In this document: one piece after another, positions 8,031 through 16,669 of the stretch | Layout of the letters: each line of letters begins with the position of its first letter | Numbering within the stretch: the first letter of the stretch is position 1 | NCBI GenBank assembly: GCA_001898505.1 | Contig: MKTZ01000012.1 | Span: forward strand, 62,927-126,926 | From: Sphingobacteriales bacterium 50-39 | Lineage (GTDB): Bacteria; Bacteroidota; Bacteroidia; Chitinophagales; Chitinophagaceae | Direction: 5' to 3' | Length of the DNA stretch: 64,000 nt | Translations under genes and position numbers: made by a program | The notes under the pieces: generated by a model | What the model saw: only the letters and a program-made list of their open reading frames with translations | Told to the model about the DNA's origin: nothing | The model's database searches: none

Positions 8031-8744
8031 ATGACTACATTGAACAAAAGCAAGGTTGTGATCGCCGGCGGCAGTTCCGGGATAGGCGCAGTATTGACAA
8101 AAATGCTGGCGGAGGATGGGGCAGACATCACCGTTATAGGCCGGGATGCTAACAAGCTGGACAAGCTAAAACAGGAGTTGCCTTCTGTGCGGACGGCGGT
8201 GCTGGATGCCCGTGACCGTGCGGCACTGGATGCGTTTTTTCGTACGACGGGGGAGATAGATCACCTGGTCCTGACGTTGAGCGGAGGTAAGGGAGGTGGT
8301 ATGTTTAAAGAGCTCCCTCTACAGGAGCTACAAGAGGGGTTTGACAGCAAGTTTTGGCCACAATTGAATGTACTCCAGGCTGCCCTGTCCTGTATGAATT
8401 CTGAGGGGAGCGTGACATTTGTGACGGCGGCCAGTGCGGGCGCTACGCTACCCGGTACATCGGGGTTGGCGGCTATCAATGGCGCATTGGAGATCATGAT
8501 CCCCATTCTTTCTGCGGAGTTAAAACCTTTGCGTGTGAATGCCGTCAGCCCGGGCATGATCGATACGCCATGGTGGGATTTTTTGCCTGCGACAGCAAAA
8601 GAACAGGTGTTTTCGGATTTCAGCGCAGGCGTGCATGTGGGCAGAGTGGGACGTCCTGAAGAAGTGGCCGGTGCGATACAGCATGTGATGAGCAATGGGT
8701 ATATCAATGGTGTTACGATCCGTTGTCATGGGGGATTAGGCTGA
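8031..8744 (+). CDS. short-chain dehydrogenase-fold protein lacking the YxxxK pair
   Basis: 237 aa from the ATG at 8031; an ATG at 7995 would add 12 residues, but it lies 9 bp after the operator-like repeats and the nucleotide-binding strand begins right after MTTLNKSK. The Rossmann motif VVIAGGSSGIGAVLTKML is intact and the C-terminal VNAVSPGMIDTPWW and GYINGVTIRCHGG are typical SDR. Where classical SDRs have Tyr-xxx-Lys, this protein reads Leu146-AAI-Asn150 (TSGLAAINGALE), so the catalytic Tyr and Lys are absent. It may use other residues, bind a nucleotide without turnover or belong to an atypical SDR subgroup. It follows the AraC gene and its probable operator. Confidence 0.8.
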   Translation: MTTLNKSKVVIAGGSSGIGAVLTKMLAEDGADITVIGRDANKLDKLKQELPSVRTAVLDARDRAALDAFFRTTGEIDHLVLTLSGGKGGGMFKELPLQELQEGFDSKFWPQLNVLQAALSCMNSEGSVTFVTAASAGATLPGTSGLAAINGALEIMIPILSAELKPLRVNAVSPGMIDTPWWDFLPATAKEQVFSDFSAGVHVGRVGRPEEVAGAIQHVMSNGYINGVTIRCHGGLG

Positions 8745-8772
8745 ACCGGCCTTCCATAGACGGGCAGGGTTC

Positions 8773-8803
8773 CTTGCGATTAGGTATAATTAATGTAGGT
8801 TTG
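8773..8803 (+). promoter_or_regulatory. promoter of the DacB-type gene
   Basis: A TTG at 8773-8775 and TAGGTTTG at 8796-8803 are separated by 20 nt, a full match to the Bacteroidota primary-sigma promoter. The box ends four bases before the ATG at 8808, so the mRNA should have almost no leader. Confidence 0.6.
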
Positions 8804-8807
8804 AGGT

Positions 8808-10139
8808 ATGAAGCATCTTTTGTTCCTGTTCCTGATCGTCGTACTCGTACAGGCCTGTTCGCCTTCCAAATTTATAAAGTCTTCTGCTGAGGTGGAGTTT
8901 ACCCAGCCAGGTCTCGTATCCGGACAGGTAGGTATTTGTATATATGACCCCGTGAAGTCCGAATATCTGTACGAACAGCAGAGCAATAAGTATTTTATCC
9001 CGGCCAGCAATGTCAAGCTTTTTTCTCTGTATGCGGGGTTGAAGTACTTAGGAGATTCACTGGTGGGTATCCGTTATAAGGAGACTGACACGGCCATATT
9101 CCTCGTACCTTCCGGCGATCCTACTTTCCTGCACCCTGCCTATACGTATCAACCTGTGATAAGCTTTCTCAAACATACACGCAAACCGCTGTGGATCACG
9201 GAAGCCAACTGGCAGGACCGGCCGCTGGGCAGGGGCTGGGCATGGGACGACTATAATGACGACTATATGCCTGAAAGAAGCGCCCTGCCCGTCTATGGGA
9301 ATGTGATACATTGGGTGCAGGACTCGGTTTCCGAATCTTTTTTCTCTGTCCCGGACATCAACTGGGAAGTACGGTTTTCAGATGATACGACAAAGCGGGC
9401 GTTTTATGTAGAAAGGGATTTTCACAAGAATGCTTTTGAGATCACGGAAGGGAAGGCGCAATACAAGACGCAGGATGTGCCTTTTATTACGAATGGTACG
9501 GTGTCGGCGGCTGTTTTGTTGAAGGATACTGTCGGGCGGGAGGTATTTACAAAACATCAGCTGCCCGGAGGGGGCGCCGGCGGGCGCGGGGTCACTGTGG
9601 CGCAGGCTTTCGAGGGGCTTCGGGTAATCCATAGCAGGCCGGTGGATTCCTTGTTCATACCTATGATGCATCACAGTGATAACTTTTTTGCGGAGCAGAC
9701 ATTGTTGATGGTGAGCAATGAAAAGCTGGGCAGGATGAATGATGCCCGTATCATCGATACTTTGTTGAACAGCGATCTGCGCGATCTGCCCCAGCGGCCA
9801 TACTGGGTGGATGGCAGCGGCTTGAGCCGTAACGACCTGTTCACTCCGAGGGATTTTGTGTGGCTGCTGGATAAGATGAAGGATGAGTTCGGATTGCCCA
9901 GGCTGAAGGGCATTCTCCCCACGGGTGGGACCGGCACGCTGGCCAACTATTATAAAAGGGACAGTGGATATATTTATGCCAAGACCGGCTCCCTGTCCGG
10001 GGTAGTGGCGCTCAGTGGCTACCTTATAACAAAAAAGGAACGTCTGCTGATATTCTCCGTATTGATCAATAATAACAGCGATCCTGCCGTCCGCAGGAAG
10101 ATCGAGAAATTCCTGTTAGGGATAAGGGAAAAATATTAG
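8808..10139 (+). CDS. dacB: D-alanyl-D-alanine carboxypeptidase/endopeptidase (PBP4, S13), lipoprotein
   Basis: 443 aa. Removes the terminal D-Ala or cuts D-Ala-mDAP cross-links in peptidoglycan. All three penicillin-binding motifs are present: SNVK (Ser67-Lys70), SDN (290-292) and KTG (392-394, YAKTGSLSGV). The N-terminus MKHLLFLFLIVVLVQACSPS is a lipoprotein signal with a Cys after LVQA, so the enzyme is probably anchored to a membrane facing the periplasm. Length is close to E. coli DacB (about 475). It has its own promoter and is convergent with mutL (9 bp between stops). Symbol used for the S13 family. Confidence 0.88.
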   Translation: MKHLLFLFLIVVLVQACSPSKFIKSSAEVEFTQPGLVSGQVGICIYDPVKSEYLYEQQSNKYFIPASNVKLFSLYAGLKYLGDSLVGIRYKETDTAIFLVPSGDPTFLHPAYTYQPVISFLKHTRKPLWITEANWQDRPLGRGWAWDDYNDDYMPERSALPVYGNVIHWVQDSVSESFFSVPDINWEVRFSDDTTKRAFYVERDFHKNAFEITEGKAQYKTQDVPFITNGTVSAAVLLKDTVGREVFTKHQLPGGGAGGRGVTVAQAFEGLRVIHSRPVDSLFIPMMHHSDNFFAEQTLLMVSNEKLGRMNDARIIDTLLNSDLRDLPQRPYWVDGSGLSRNDLFTPRDFVWLLDKMKDEFGLPRLKGILPTGGTGTLANYYKRDSGYIYAKTGSLSGVVALSGYLITKKERLLIFSVLINNNSDPAVRRKIEKFLLGIREKY

Positions 10140-10148
10140 TTGGGGAGA

Positions 10149-12104
10149 TTACTTTCCAAATAGTTTCTCTACATACTCTTTCCGGAACTCGATATAAGTA
10201 GGCTCGCCTCCTGGCGTCACGTTGGGTTGCCTGGTTGCAAAGAGCTCCTCTATGAGCGTCTTCATTTCCGAGCTGTCCAGGATACGGCCCGCCCGGATGG
10301 CCTGCTGTCTGGCCATGCTGCGTATCAGTTTTTCCCGGCGGGAGAATTTCATATCGCTGGTGAAGTGTTTGAATTGTTCCAGCAGCAATTCGAGGATGGC
10401 CTTTTCATTACCCTGACCCGTATCTGCCGGTGTGCCATGTACGATAAAGCTGTCCTTGCCAAAAGGTTCTACCTGATAGCCCAGGATGAGCAGGTCGGGC
10501 GACAATTCCTGGAGCAGGATAGCGTCGGATGCGGACAGCTGAAAGGTGACGGGGAACAGGCTTTTTTGACTGGGGATGGCCTTTTCTTTGGAGGCGGCGG
10601 CATAGCGCTCGTACAGGACCCGTTCATGAGCCGACTGCTGGTGTACAAGGATGAATCCCCTGTTGGTGGGGGTGACGATATAGGTGTTGAGCAGCTGTTG
10701 GAGGGGGGCTCCTTCGATGGGCTGGAGCTTACCGGCGGCAGGGCGTGGCATGCCGGGGATAGCGGGGGCTTCTTCGGGCATGGGGGTCCTGGTTATGGGG
10801 GAGCCCAGGATGGAGGAGGCTTCGGAGAGACCGGGGAGGTCGGGATCTGAATGACTGGGGAGGGCGGGGTCTTTGGGGAGACTTTGGCCGGGGCCTGAGG
10901 ATTGCGAGGGGGCGGGAGACTCATAGAAATCCTTCCAGTTCTTGAGGTTGCTCTTTTGGTTGGGCTCTATAAAATGCGCCTGGTTCTTTTGTGTAAATGT
11001 CTGGTAGAGGGAAGAAGCCGTCACCGACGCCTTTTTCTCTTCGCTGACGGGTTTGCTGACGGCATCCAGGCGTTGGATGTTCGGGTCCAGATCGAAATCG
11101 AGTGTAGGGGTAACGCTGAATTGCGCCAGGGCATGCTTTACGGCAGCCTGTACAAAGGCATAGACGATCTTTTCATCTTCGAATTTTATCTCCTGCTTCG
11201 TAGGATGAACGTTGATATCTACCTGTGTCGGGTCCAGGTCGATGAACAGGACATACAGGGGGTAGCTGTCCGGGGCGATCATGTCGTGGTAGGCGTTCAT
11301 GATGGCATGATTCAGATAAGGGCTCCGGATAAAGCGCTGGTTCACGAAAAGAAACTGGTCTCCCCGGGTCTTACGCGCTGCTTCGGGCTTTCCTACAAAC
11401 CCATATATGTTGAGATAATCCGTGTTTTCCTGTACGGAGACCAGCTTGGCATTTTGTGTGGGACCCAGTATCTGTACGATGCGCTGTTTGAGGCTGCCTT
11501 TTTCCAGGTGCATCAATTGTTGTCCATTGCCGGTAAGAGAAAAGAAAATGGAAGGAAAGGCCAGCGCCACCCGGGTGAACTCATCTACGATGTGACGCAT
11601 CTCCGCGGCATTGCTCTTAAGGAAGTTGCGGCGGGCGGGTACGTTGAAGAAAAGGTTCTTCATAGCGAAATTGCTGCCGCGGGGGCAGGCCACGGGCTCT
11701 TGCCGGACGACCTTGCTGTTCTCTATCTCCAGGCAGACGCCTGTCTCATCCTCTTCTCTTTTTGTTTTTAGCTCAACCTGTGCGACCGCAGCAATAGAGG
11801 CCAGCGCCTCACCTCTGAAGCCCATGGTACGGATATGAAAAAGATCGTCGATATTTTTTATTTTGGAAGTTGCATGCCGTTCGAAGGCCATGCGGGCATC
11901 CGTCTCGCTCATGCCTTTGCCATTGTCCACTACCTGTATCAGGGATTTGCCGGCATCCTGGACGATCAGCTTTATTTCCGTTGCCTCTGCGTCTACGGCA
12001 TTCTCCAAGAGCTCTTTCACGGCACTCGCGGGACGCTGGATCACCTCGCCTGCAGCTATCTGATTGGCGATGTTATCGGGTAATAAATGAATGATGTCTG
12101 GCAA
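10149..12104 (-). CDS. mutL: DNA mismatch repair protein MutL
   Basis: 651 aa from the chosen start. MutL links mismatch recognition by MutS to strand incision. N-terminal GHKL ATPase motifs: ELLENAVDAEATEI, VVDNGKGM, HATSKI and TMGFRGEALASI. The DQFLFVNQRFIRSP and VDINVHPTKQEIKF segments close the N-terminal domain (~1-335). A ~130-residue Pro/Ser-rich linker follows, then the dimerisation domain, with ACR-like MARQQAIRAG and the C-terminal FRKEYVEKLFGK. No DQHAxxER endonuclease motif is seen (QSAHERVLYE at that place). No ATG precedes the conserved PDIIHLLPDNIANQIAAGEV. TTG at 12104 has AAGG five bases upstream; an earlier TTG at 12125 is also possible. The start codon is TTG in either case. 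Confidence 0.93.
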   Translation of the reverse strand: MPDIIHLLPDNIANQIAAGEVIQRPASAVKELLENAVDAEATEIKLIVQDAGKSLIQVVDNGKGMSETDARMAFERHATSKIKNIDDLFHIRTMGFRGEALASIAAVAQVELKTKREEDETGVCLEIENSKVVRQEPVACPRGSNFAMKNLFFNVPARRNFLKSNAAEMRHIVDEFTRVALAFPSIFFSLTGNGQQLMHLEKGSLKQRIVQILGPTQNAKLVSVQENTDYLNIYGFVGKPEAARKTRGDQFLFVNQRFIRSPYLNHAIMNAYHDMIAPDSYPLYVLFIDLDPTQVDINVHPTKQEIKFEDEKIVYAFVQAAVKHALAQFSVTPTLDFDLDPNIQRLDAVSKPVSEEKKASVTASSLYQTFTQKNQAHFIEPNQKSNLKNWKDFYESPAPSQSSGPGQSLPKDPALPSHSDPDLPGLSEASSILGSPITRTPMPEEAPAIPGMPRPAAGKLQPIEGAPLQQLLNTYIVTPTNRGFILVHQQSAHERVLYERYAAASKEKAIPSQKSLFPVTFQLSASDAILLQELSPDLLILGYQVEPFGKDSFIVHGTPADTGQGNEKAILELLLEQFKHFTSDMKFSRREKLIRSMARQQAIRAGRILDSSEMKTLIEELFATRQPNVTPGGEPTYIEFRKEYVEKLFGK

Positions 12105-12155
12105 TTCTACCTTAATTTGCTGCAATTTACAGAATAATCATAAGGTGGTACCAAT

Positions 12156-15100
12156 ATGAGAAAACCGTTAATTGTCTTTTCACTTGTCCTCGGCTGTTTT
12201 GCCGGCGATGCTCAGTCTGATCCTGTACCCTCCGCCGATCAATGGGTCGATAGTGTTTTCAAGACCCTATCCCCCGATGAAAAAATAGCGCAGCTGATGG
12301 TGGTCAGAATGTCTTCCATCGACCCTGTGACACGCGGTCCGCTATTTTATGACGGCGCGGTGGATTCGGCTGTGCGCAGATATAATGTTGGGGGAATTTG
12401 TCTTTTTCAGGGAGGACCGTTGGCACAAGCGTCCCGGGTTAATCATTTTCAGGGTATAGCCAAAACCCCGATCCTTTTTTGCATCGATGCGGAGAATGGG
12501 CTCGGCATGCGGATGGATAGTGTGATGGGGTTGCCCAGGCAAATGATGCTGGGTGCTGTGAGCGATCCCTCGCTGGTGTATCAGTATGGCCGCCTGGTTG
12601 GGGCACAGTGCCGGCGGATGGGCATACAGGTGAATTATGCCCCGGTGGTGGATATCAATAATAATCCGGATAATCCTGTCATTAACGACCGGAGCTTCGG
12701 GGAAAACAAGGAAAAGGTCGCGGAATATGGCGTGCAGTATGTAAAGGGACTGCAGGATGAGGGGGTGATGGCCTGTGCGAAGCACTTTCCCGGTCACGGT
12801 GACGTGTCTGTGGACTCGCATCTCGATCTGCCTGTCATCAACAAGAGCAAGGATGGACTGGATACGTTGGAGCTATATCCTTTTAAAGCGTTGTTCAAAG
12901 CAGGAGTGGGAAGTGTCATGATCGCGCATCTTTATATTCCCGCCATCGATAAAACACCCAACCAGGCCACGTCACTTTCTAAAGCGGCGGTGACCAAGCT
13001 GCTGCGGAAGAAATTGCATTACGATGGGATAAGCTTTACCGACGCCCTGGAGATGAAAGGGGTGGCCAAGTTTTATCCTGATGGAGATGCCGCCGTGCAA
13101 TCCCTGATAGCCGGGAATGACATGCTTTGCCTGCCGGGAGATGTAGCGACCAGCCTGGAGAAGATTAATGAAGCCATACGAAACAAGAAGATAAAGCGGA
13201 AAGACATCGATGCACGGGTAAAAAAGGTGCTGTATGCGAAATATCTTTATGGGTTGGCGGATCGCAAGCCGGTGGATACGGCGCATTTGACCGACGACCT
13301 TAACGACGGGATAAAGAGTATGCGGCGGCAGGTGGCGGAGAATGCCCTCACGCTGCTGCGTAATGAAGATTTAGATGTTTTTCCTTTTAAAGCCGCTGCG
13401 GGGGATGCGCCTGCTGTTGTTGCATCCAATGGTCTTGTCGCGCCGGATGGGATAACGCGTCCGGGGGTAAAAAAGAAGAAGATCGCCTATATAGGCATGG
13501 GGCTGATGGGTGACAATGAGTTCAGCCGCAGGATGCGGACCGACTATAATGCGCATGTATATTTCTTCGACTATGCCCTCGATAGTGTCAAAGCGGCTGC
13601 GGCCCTTCAATTGCTCAGTGGCCGGTATGATGCCGTGGTGGTAGGACTGCATAATTATGCCCGCTTTCCCGCCCGTAATTTCTCCATCAGTCAGCCTGCT
13701 GCCTGGCTGCTGCGGCAATTGCAGGAGAAGAACAAGGCCATCCTTTTTGCCTTTGGGAACCCTTATGCAATAAAGAATGACTGTGCGGCCAGGAACCTGG
13801 TGGCCTGTTATGAGGATGATGAGGTTACAGAGGGTGTGGCTGCCGACTGGCTGGGTGGTAAGTTCTCTGCAAGAGGGGTGCTGCCCGTCACCGTATGTGA
13901 TAATTACAGATCAGGGGCCGGTATCCTTCCGCCAAGCCATGTGATACCACGGGCTGACCCGGCTGCTCTGGGATTGGACCCCGTGCGGCTGGAGAAGATC
14001 GATACTATTTGCAAGGAAGCCATCGACAAGATGGCGACGCCCGGATGTGTGGTGCTGGTGGCCAGGGGTGGGAAGCTGGCTTATGAGAAAGCATTCGGGT
14101 ATATGAGCTATGATAAGACCGAGCCCGTGTATACGGAATCCATTTATGATATGGCGTCATGTACCAAGATCTGCGCCACCACCATGGCCGTGATGAAATT
14201 GTATGATGAGGGTAAGCTGGACCTGCAGAAGACGCTGGGGGATTATTTGCCCTGGGTCAGGGGCAGCGACAAGGCTGGGTTGCGCATTTTTGATGTGCTC
14301 TTGCACCAGGCGCGTTTGAATGCCTTTATTCCTTTCTATAAAGAGACCATCGATAGTGCCCGGCAGGGCGCGCCGCTGCCTGGATTTTATGTTGCCAATC
14401 CCGATAGTACGCATGGTATCCGTGTAGCGGATAATATGTATATGCGTAATGACTGGGAGGACACTATCTATTCGCGTATCCTTCAAAGTAAGCTGGGGCC
14501 GCCCGATAAATATGTATACAGCGACAACGATTTTATTTTTATGGGCAAGGTCGTGGAAGCTATCAGCGGGATGCCGTTGAACGAGTATGTGAGGAAGACG
14601 TATTATGCGCCATTGGGGATGAGCTCTACGGGCTTCAAGCCCCGGGAACGCTTCCCTTTGGGGAGGATCGCGCCGACTGCGCTGGAGCCTATTTTCCGGC
14701 AGCAGCAGATAAGGGGGGATGTGCATGATCCGGGAGCGGCTATGTTTGGAGGGGTGGCGGGGCATGCGGGGCTGTTCAGCGATGCGTATGATCTGGCGAT
14801 CCTTGAGCAGATGCTGTTGAATGGCGGATCGTTGAATGGGCGTAGTTTTCTGAAGAAGTCGACCATCGACTATTTCACCGCCTGGCATAGCAATATCAGC
14901 CGGCGTGGGATTGGGTTCGACAAGCCGGAAAAGGATAATGCTACCCGTAAGGAGCCGTATCCCTGTTTGTCGGCTTCGCCGGAGACCTTTGGGCATACGG
15001 GTTTTACCGGCACCTGTGTGTGGGTCGATCCGAAATACGATCTTATTTTTATTTTCCTGTCTAATCGGGTGAATCCGGTGGAGGCGAATCCGAAGCTGTC

Positions 15101-15230
15101 CAATCTGAGCATACGGGGAAGGATCCAGGAGGCGGTGTACCAGGCGATGGGCGTGGATGTAGGGAAGCCGTTGGACGGGCGGGGTGTGAAACATGGGAAG
15201 AAGAAAAAGAAGGGGTGTTGTAAGATGTAG
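12156..15230 (+). CDS. secreted GH3 NagZ-like beta-N-acetylglucosaminidase fused to a beta-lactamase-type serine hydrolase
   Basis: 1024 aa. A signal peptide (LIVFSLVLGCFAGDAQ) is followed by a GH3 catalytic domain (~30-390). It bears the NagZ signature KHFPGHGDVSVDSH near 209, whose Asp-His pair acts as acid/base, and the nucleophile region SFTDALEMKG near 295. A GH3 C-terminal domain follows (~400-600). The last ~400 residues are a class C beta-lactamase/DD-peptidase-like domain with SxxK in ASCTKI (Ser ~668), YSDNDF and a GHTGFTG motif. The first part likely removes GlcNAc from muropeptides or chitin-type glycans; the second may act on a peptide or ester. This fusion is known in Bacteroidota. 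The C-terminus is Lys-rich (KKKKKG). A terminator follows directly. Confidence 0.9.
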   Translation: MRKPLIVFSLVLGCFAGDAQSDPVPSADQWVDSVFKTLSPDEKIAQLMVVRMSSIDPVTRGPLFYDGAVDSAVRRYNVGGICLFQGGPLAQASRVNHFQGIAKTPILFCIDAENGLGMRMDSVMGLPRQMMLGAVSDPSLVYQYGRLVGAQCRRMGIQVNYAPVVDINNNPDNPVINDRSFGENKEKVAEYGVQYVKGLQDEGVMACAKHFPGHGDVSVDSHLDLPVINKSKDGLDTLELYPFKALFKAGVGSVMIAHLYIPAIDKTPNQATSLSKAAVTKLLRKKLHYDGISFTDALEMKGVAKFYPDGDAAVQSLIAGNDMLCLPGDVATSLEKINEAIRNKKIKRKDIDARVKKVLYAKYLYGLADRKPVDTAHLTDDLNDGIKSMRRQVAENALTLLRNEDLDVFPFKAAAGDAPAVVASNGLVAPDGITRPGVKKKKIAYIGMGLMGDNEFSRRMRTDYNAHVYFFDYALDSVKAAAALQLLSGRYDAVVVGLHNYARFPARNFSISQPAAWLLRQLQEKNKAILFAFGNPYAIKNDCAARNLVACYEDDEVTEGVAADWLGGKFSARGVLPVTVCDNYRSGAGILPPSHVIPRADPAALGLDPVRLEKIDTICKEAIDKMATPGCVVLVARGGKLAYEKAFGYMSYDKTEPVYTESIYDMASCTKICATTMAVMKLYDEGKLDLQKTLGDYLPWVRGSDKAGLRIFDVLLHQARLNAFIPFYKETIDSARQGAPLPGFYVANPDSTHGIRVADNMYMRNDWEDTIYSRILQSKLGPPDKYVYSDNDFIFMGKVVEAISGMPLNEYVRKTYYAPLGMSSTGFKPRERFPLGRIAPTALEPIFRQQQIRGDVHDPGAAMFGGVAGHAGLFSDAYDLAILEQMLLNGGSLNGRSFLKKSTIDYFTAWHSNISRRGIGFDKPEKDNATRKEPYPCLSASPETFGHTGFTGTCVWVDPKYDLIFIFLSNRVNPVEANPKLSNLSIRGRIQEAVYQAMGVDVGKPLDGRGVKHGKKKKKGCCKM

Positions 15231-15272
15231 GAAGAAACTCTTAGTAGAAAAGTTTTAAAATTTTCGAGAGAA

Positions 15273-15302
15273 AGTGTCGCTAATTTTGGCGGCACTTTTT
15301 TT
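15273..15302 (+). terminator. terminator of the GH3 gene whose loop is a TAnnTTTG box
   Basis: AGTGTCGC (15273-15280), loop TAATTTTG (15281-15288), GCGGCACT (15289-15296) and a run of T to 15302: an 8-bp stem with one G-T pair and a U tract, a standard intrinsic terminator. The ATG of the next gene follows immediately at 15303. The loop itself fits the promoter -7 consensus TAnnTTTG, 14 nt before that ATG, so one sequence may end one transcript and start the next. Confidence 0.65.
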
Positions 15303-15755
15303 ATGGAGCAAGAGAGATATGATATAGAGAAGGATAAAAATGATTTTGTTTACTGGTTCTTTAGTGAAGGACCAAGAGGCAGGATAAAGAAGGGTGTACG
15401 CTTCAGGCATATGCCAGATGTAGGTAAAAACGCTTTCAATCTCGCTTTTGGGGACTGGGAGGACTCGACAAAAAGCTTGGATGACCGGGTAGTAAGCAAT
15501 AATGGAGATCACTTAAAGGTGCTACATTCAGTTGCAGAGGCGGTACGGGAATTTATGAATCTCTGGCCTGATGCTGTATTGCACGTAAGAGGAAGTACAT
15601 CTTCGCGTACAAGGCTTTATCAGATGGGTATTGCTTCCTTTTGGAAGGAGATCAGCCAGGAATTTGAAATATGGGGCAAGGAGGGGAAAGAATGGGGGCC
15701 ATTTAAAAAGGGTGTGAACTATGGAGAATTTCTATTATTCAAGAAAATAAACTAA
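15303..15755 (+). CDS. DUF6934 family protein
   Basis: 150 aa. Recognised from FFSEGPRGRIKKGVRF, NLAFGDWED, DDRVVSNNGDHLKVLHSV and VRGSTSSRTRLYQMGI, the conserved blocks of DUF6934, a small Bacteroidota-rich family of unknown function. No signal peptide or membrane segment, so cytoplasmic. A 59-aa basic protein follows after 11 bp. Base composition is poorer in G+C than the flanking GH3 and nth genes, suggesting transfer. The two-gene layout resembles toxin-antitoxin modules, but I know of no proof for this family. Confidence 0.75.
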   Translation: MEQERYDIEKDKNDFVYWFFSEGPRGRIKKGVRFRHMPDVGKNAFNLAFGDWEDSTKSLDDRVVSNNGDHLKVLHSVAEAVREFMNLWPDAVLHVRGSTSSRTRLYQMGIASFWKEISQEFEIWGKEGKEWGPFKKGVNYGEFLLFKKIN

Positions 15756-15766
15756 ATTTAGAGCAT

Positions 15767-15946
15767 ATGAAGACCAGGAAAAGAGACGATGTTTACAAAA
15801 TACACCGGGCCAAACCTGGAAGTAAATTTGCCAAAATGATGGCGAATGATCCTGTCCTAAACAGGAAGGCAGAAGAGTGTGTAAAATCATTGACTGAAAA
15901 CCCTCCTCCTGAGTGGATCCTCAAAAAAATGCGCGGCGAAGACTAA
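15767..15946 (+). CDS. small basic protein paired with DUF6934
   Basis: 59 aa: starts MKTRKRDDVYKIHRAKPGSK and ends PPPEWILKKMRGED. It starts 11 bp after the DUF6934 stop and its own stop overlaps the convergent nth stop by four bases. The first half is strongly basic, the middle (RKAEECVKSLTENPP) is probably helical. No known domain recognised. Such a short partner directly behind DUF6934 suggests a two-gene functional unit. Codon and base use match DUF6934, not the neighbours. Confidence 0.6.
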   Translation: MKTRKRDDVYKIHRAKPGSKFAKMMANDPVLNRKAEECVKSLTENPPPEWILKKMRGED

Positions 15947-16623
15947 TCCTTCCTATCCTTTTTCTTCGGCGCCGGTATCTTGCCTTCCACGTTTTTCTTG
16001 TAATACTTGCACGCGGGTCGTAATCCGCAGACCTCGCATTTGGGAGTACGGGCCACGCAGATATAGCGTCCGTGCAGGATGAGCCAGTGGTGCGCGACGT
16101 GTACGAGGTCGCGGGGAATGAATTCCAATAATTGTTTTTCTGTTGCCAAAGGTGTTTTGGCGTTGATAGTAAGACCGATACGCGCCGAGACGCGGAATAC
16201 ATGCGTATCCACCGCCATAGTAGGCTGGTTATCCACTACGGATGTGATCACGTTGGCTGTCTTCCGCCCTACCCCGGGCAGCTCTACCAGTTCCTCGATG
16301 GTCAACGGCACCTGTCCATGGAATTTCTCCACCAGCATCTTTGCCATCCCTATAAGATGCTTTGTCTTATTGTTGGGATAGGAAATGCTCTTTACGAGGG
16401 GGAATAGCTCGTCAAAGCTGGCATGGGACAGGGACATTGGATCGGGATATCTCTCGAAGATGGCGGGGGTCGTCATATTGACCCTTTTGTCGGTGCATTG
16501 GGCAGACAGGATAACGGCTACCAGCAATTGGTAGGGGCTATCGTAGATCAGTTCTGTTTCAGCGTCAGGATTGTGTTCCGAAAAGTAGTCCAGTACAAAT
16601 TGAAATCGTTCCTTTCTGGTCAT
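15943..16623 (-). CDS. nth: endonuclease III
   Basis: 226 aa. Bifunctional DNA glycosylase/AP lyase removing oxidised pyrimidines in base-excision repair. The helix-hairpin-helix LVELPGVGRKTANVITS carries the catalytic Lys of VGRKTA, and the catalytic Asp is in MAVDTHVFRVSARIGL. The 4Fe-4S cluster motif C-x6-C-x2-C-x5-C is complete (CVARTPKCEVCGLRPAC). Slightly longer than E. coli Nth (211 aa) through a Lys-rich tail (PAPKKKDRKD). It is downstream of a small gene on the same strand (46 bp). Confidence 0.95.
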   Translation of the reverse strand: MTRKERFQFVLDYFSEHNPDAETELIYDSPYQLLVAVILSAQCTDKRVNMTTPAIFERYPDPMSLSHASFDELFPLVKSISYPNNKTKHLIGMAKMLVEKFHGQVPLTIEELVELPGVGRKTANVITSVVDNQPTMAVDTHVFRVSARIGLTINAKTPLATEKQLLEFIPRDLVHVAHHWLILHGRYICVARTPKCEVCGLRPACKYYKKNVEGKIPAPKKKDRKD

Positions 16624-16669
16624 TATGCGCAGATCTTAGATGACCATAAAGATAATGGGGAATTCAGTA

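Noticed and set aside
10902-11771. 289-codon plus-strand frame inside mutL
   Set aside because: Shadow of mutL; no motifs of its own.
14157-15194. 345-codon open frame opposite the GH3/beta-lactamase gene
   Set aside because: Composition (many His, Arg, Pro, Ile) is that of an antisense shadow; the plus-strand frame carries full catalytic motifs.
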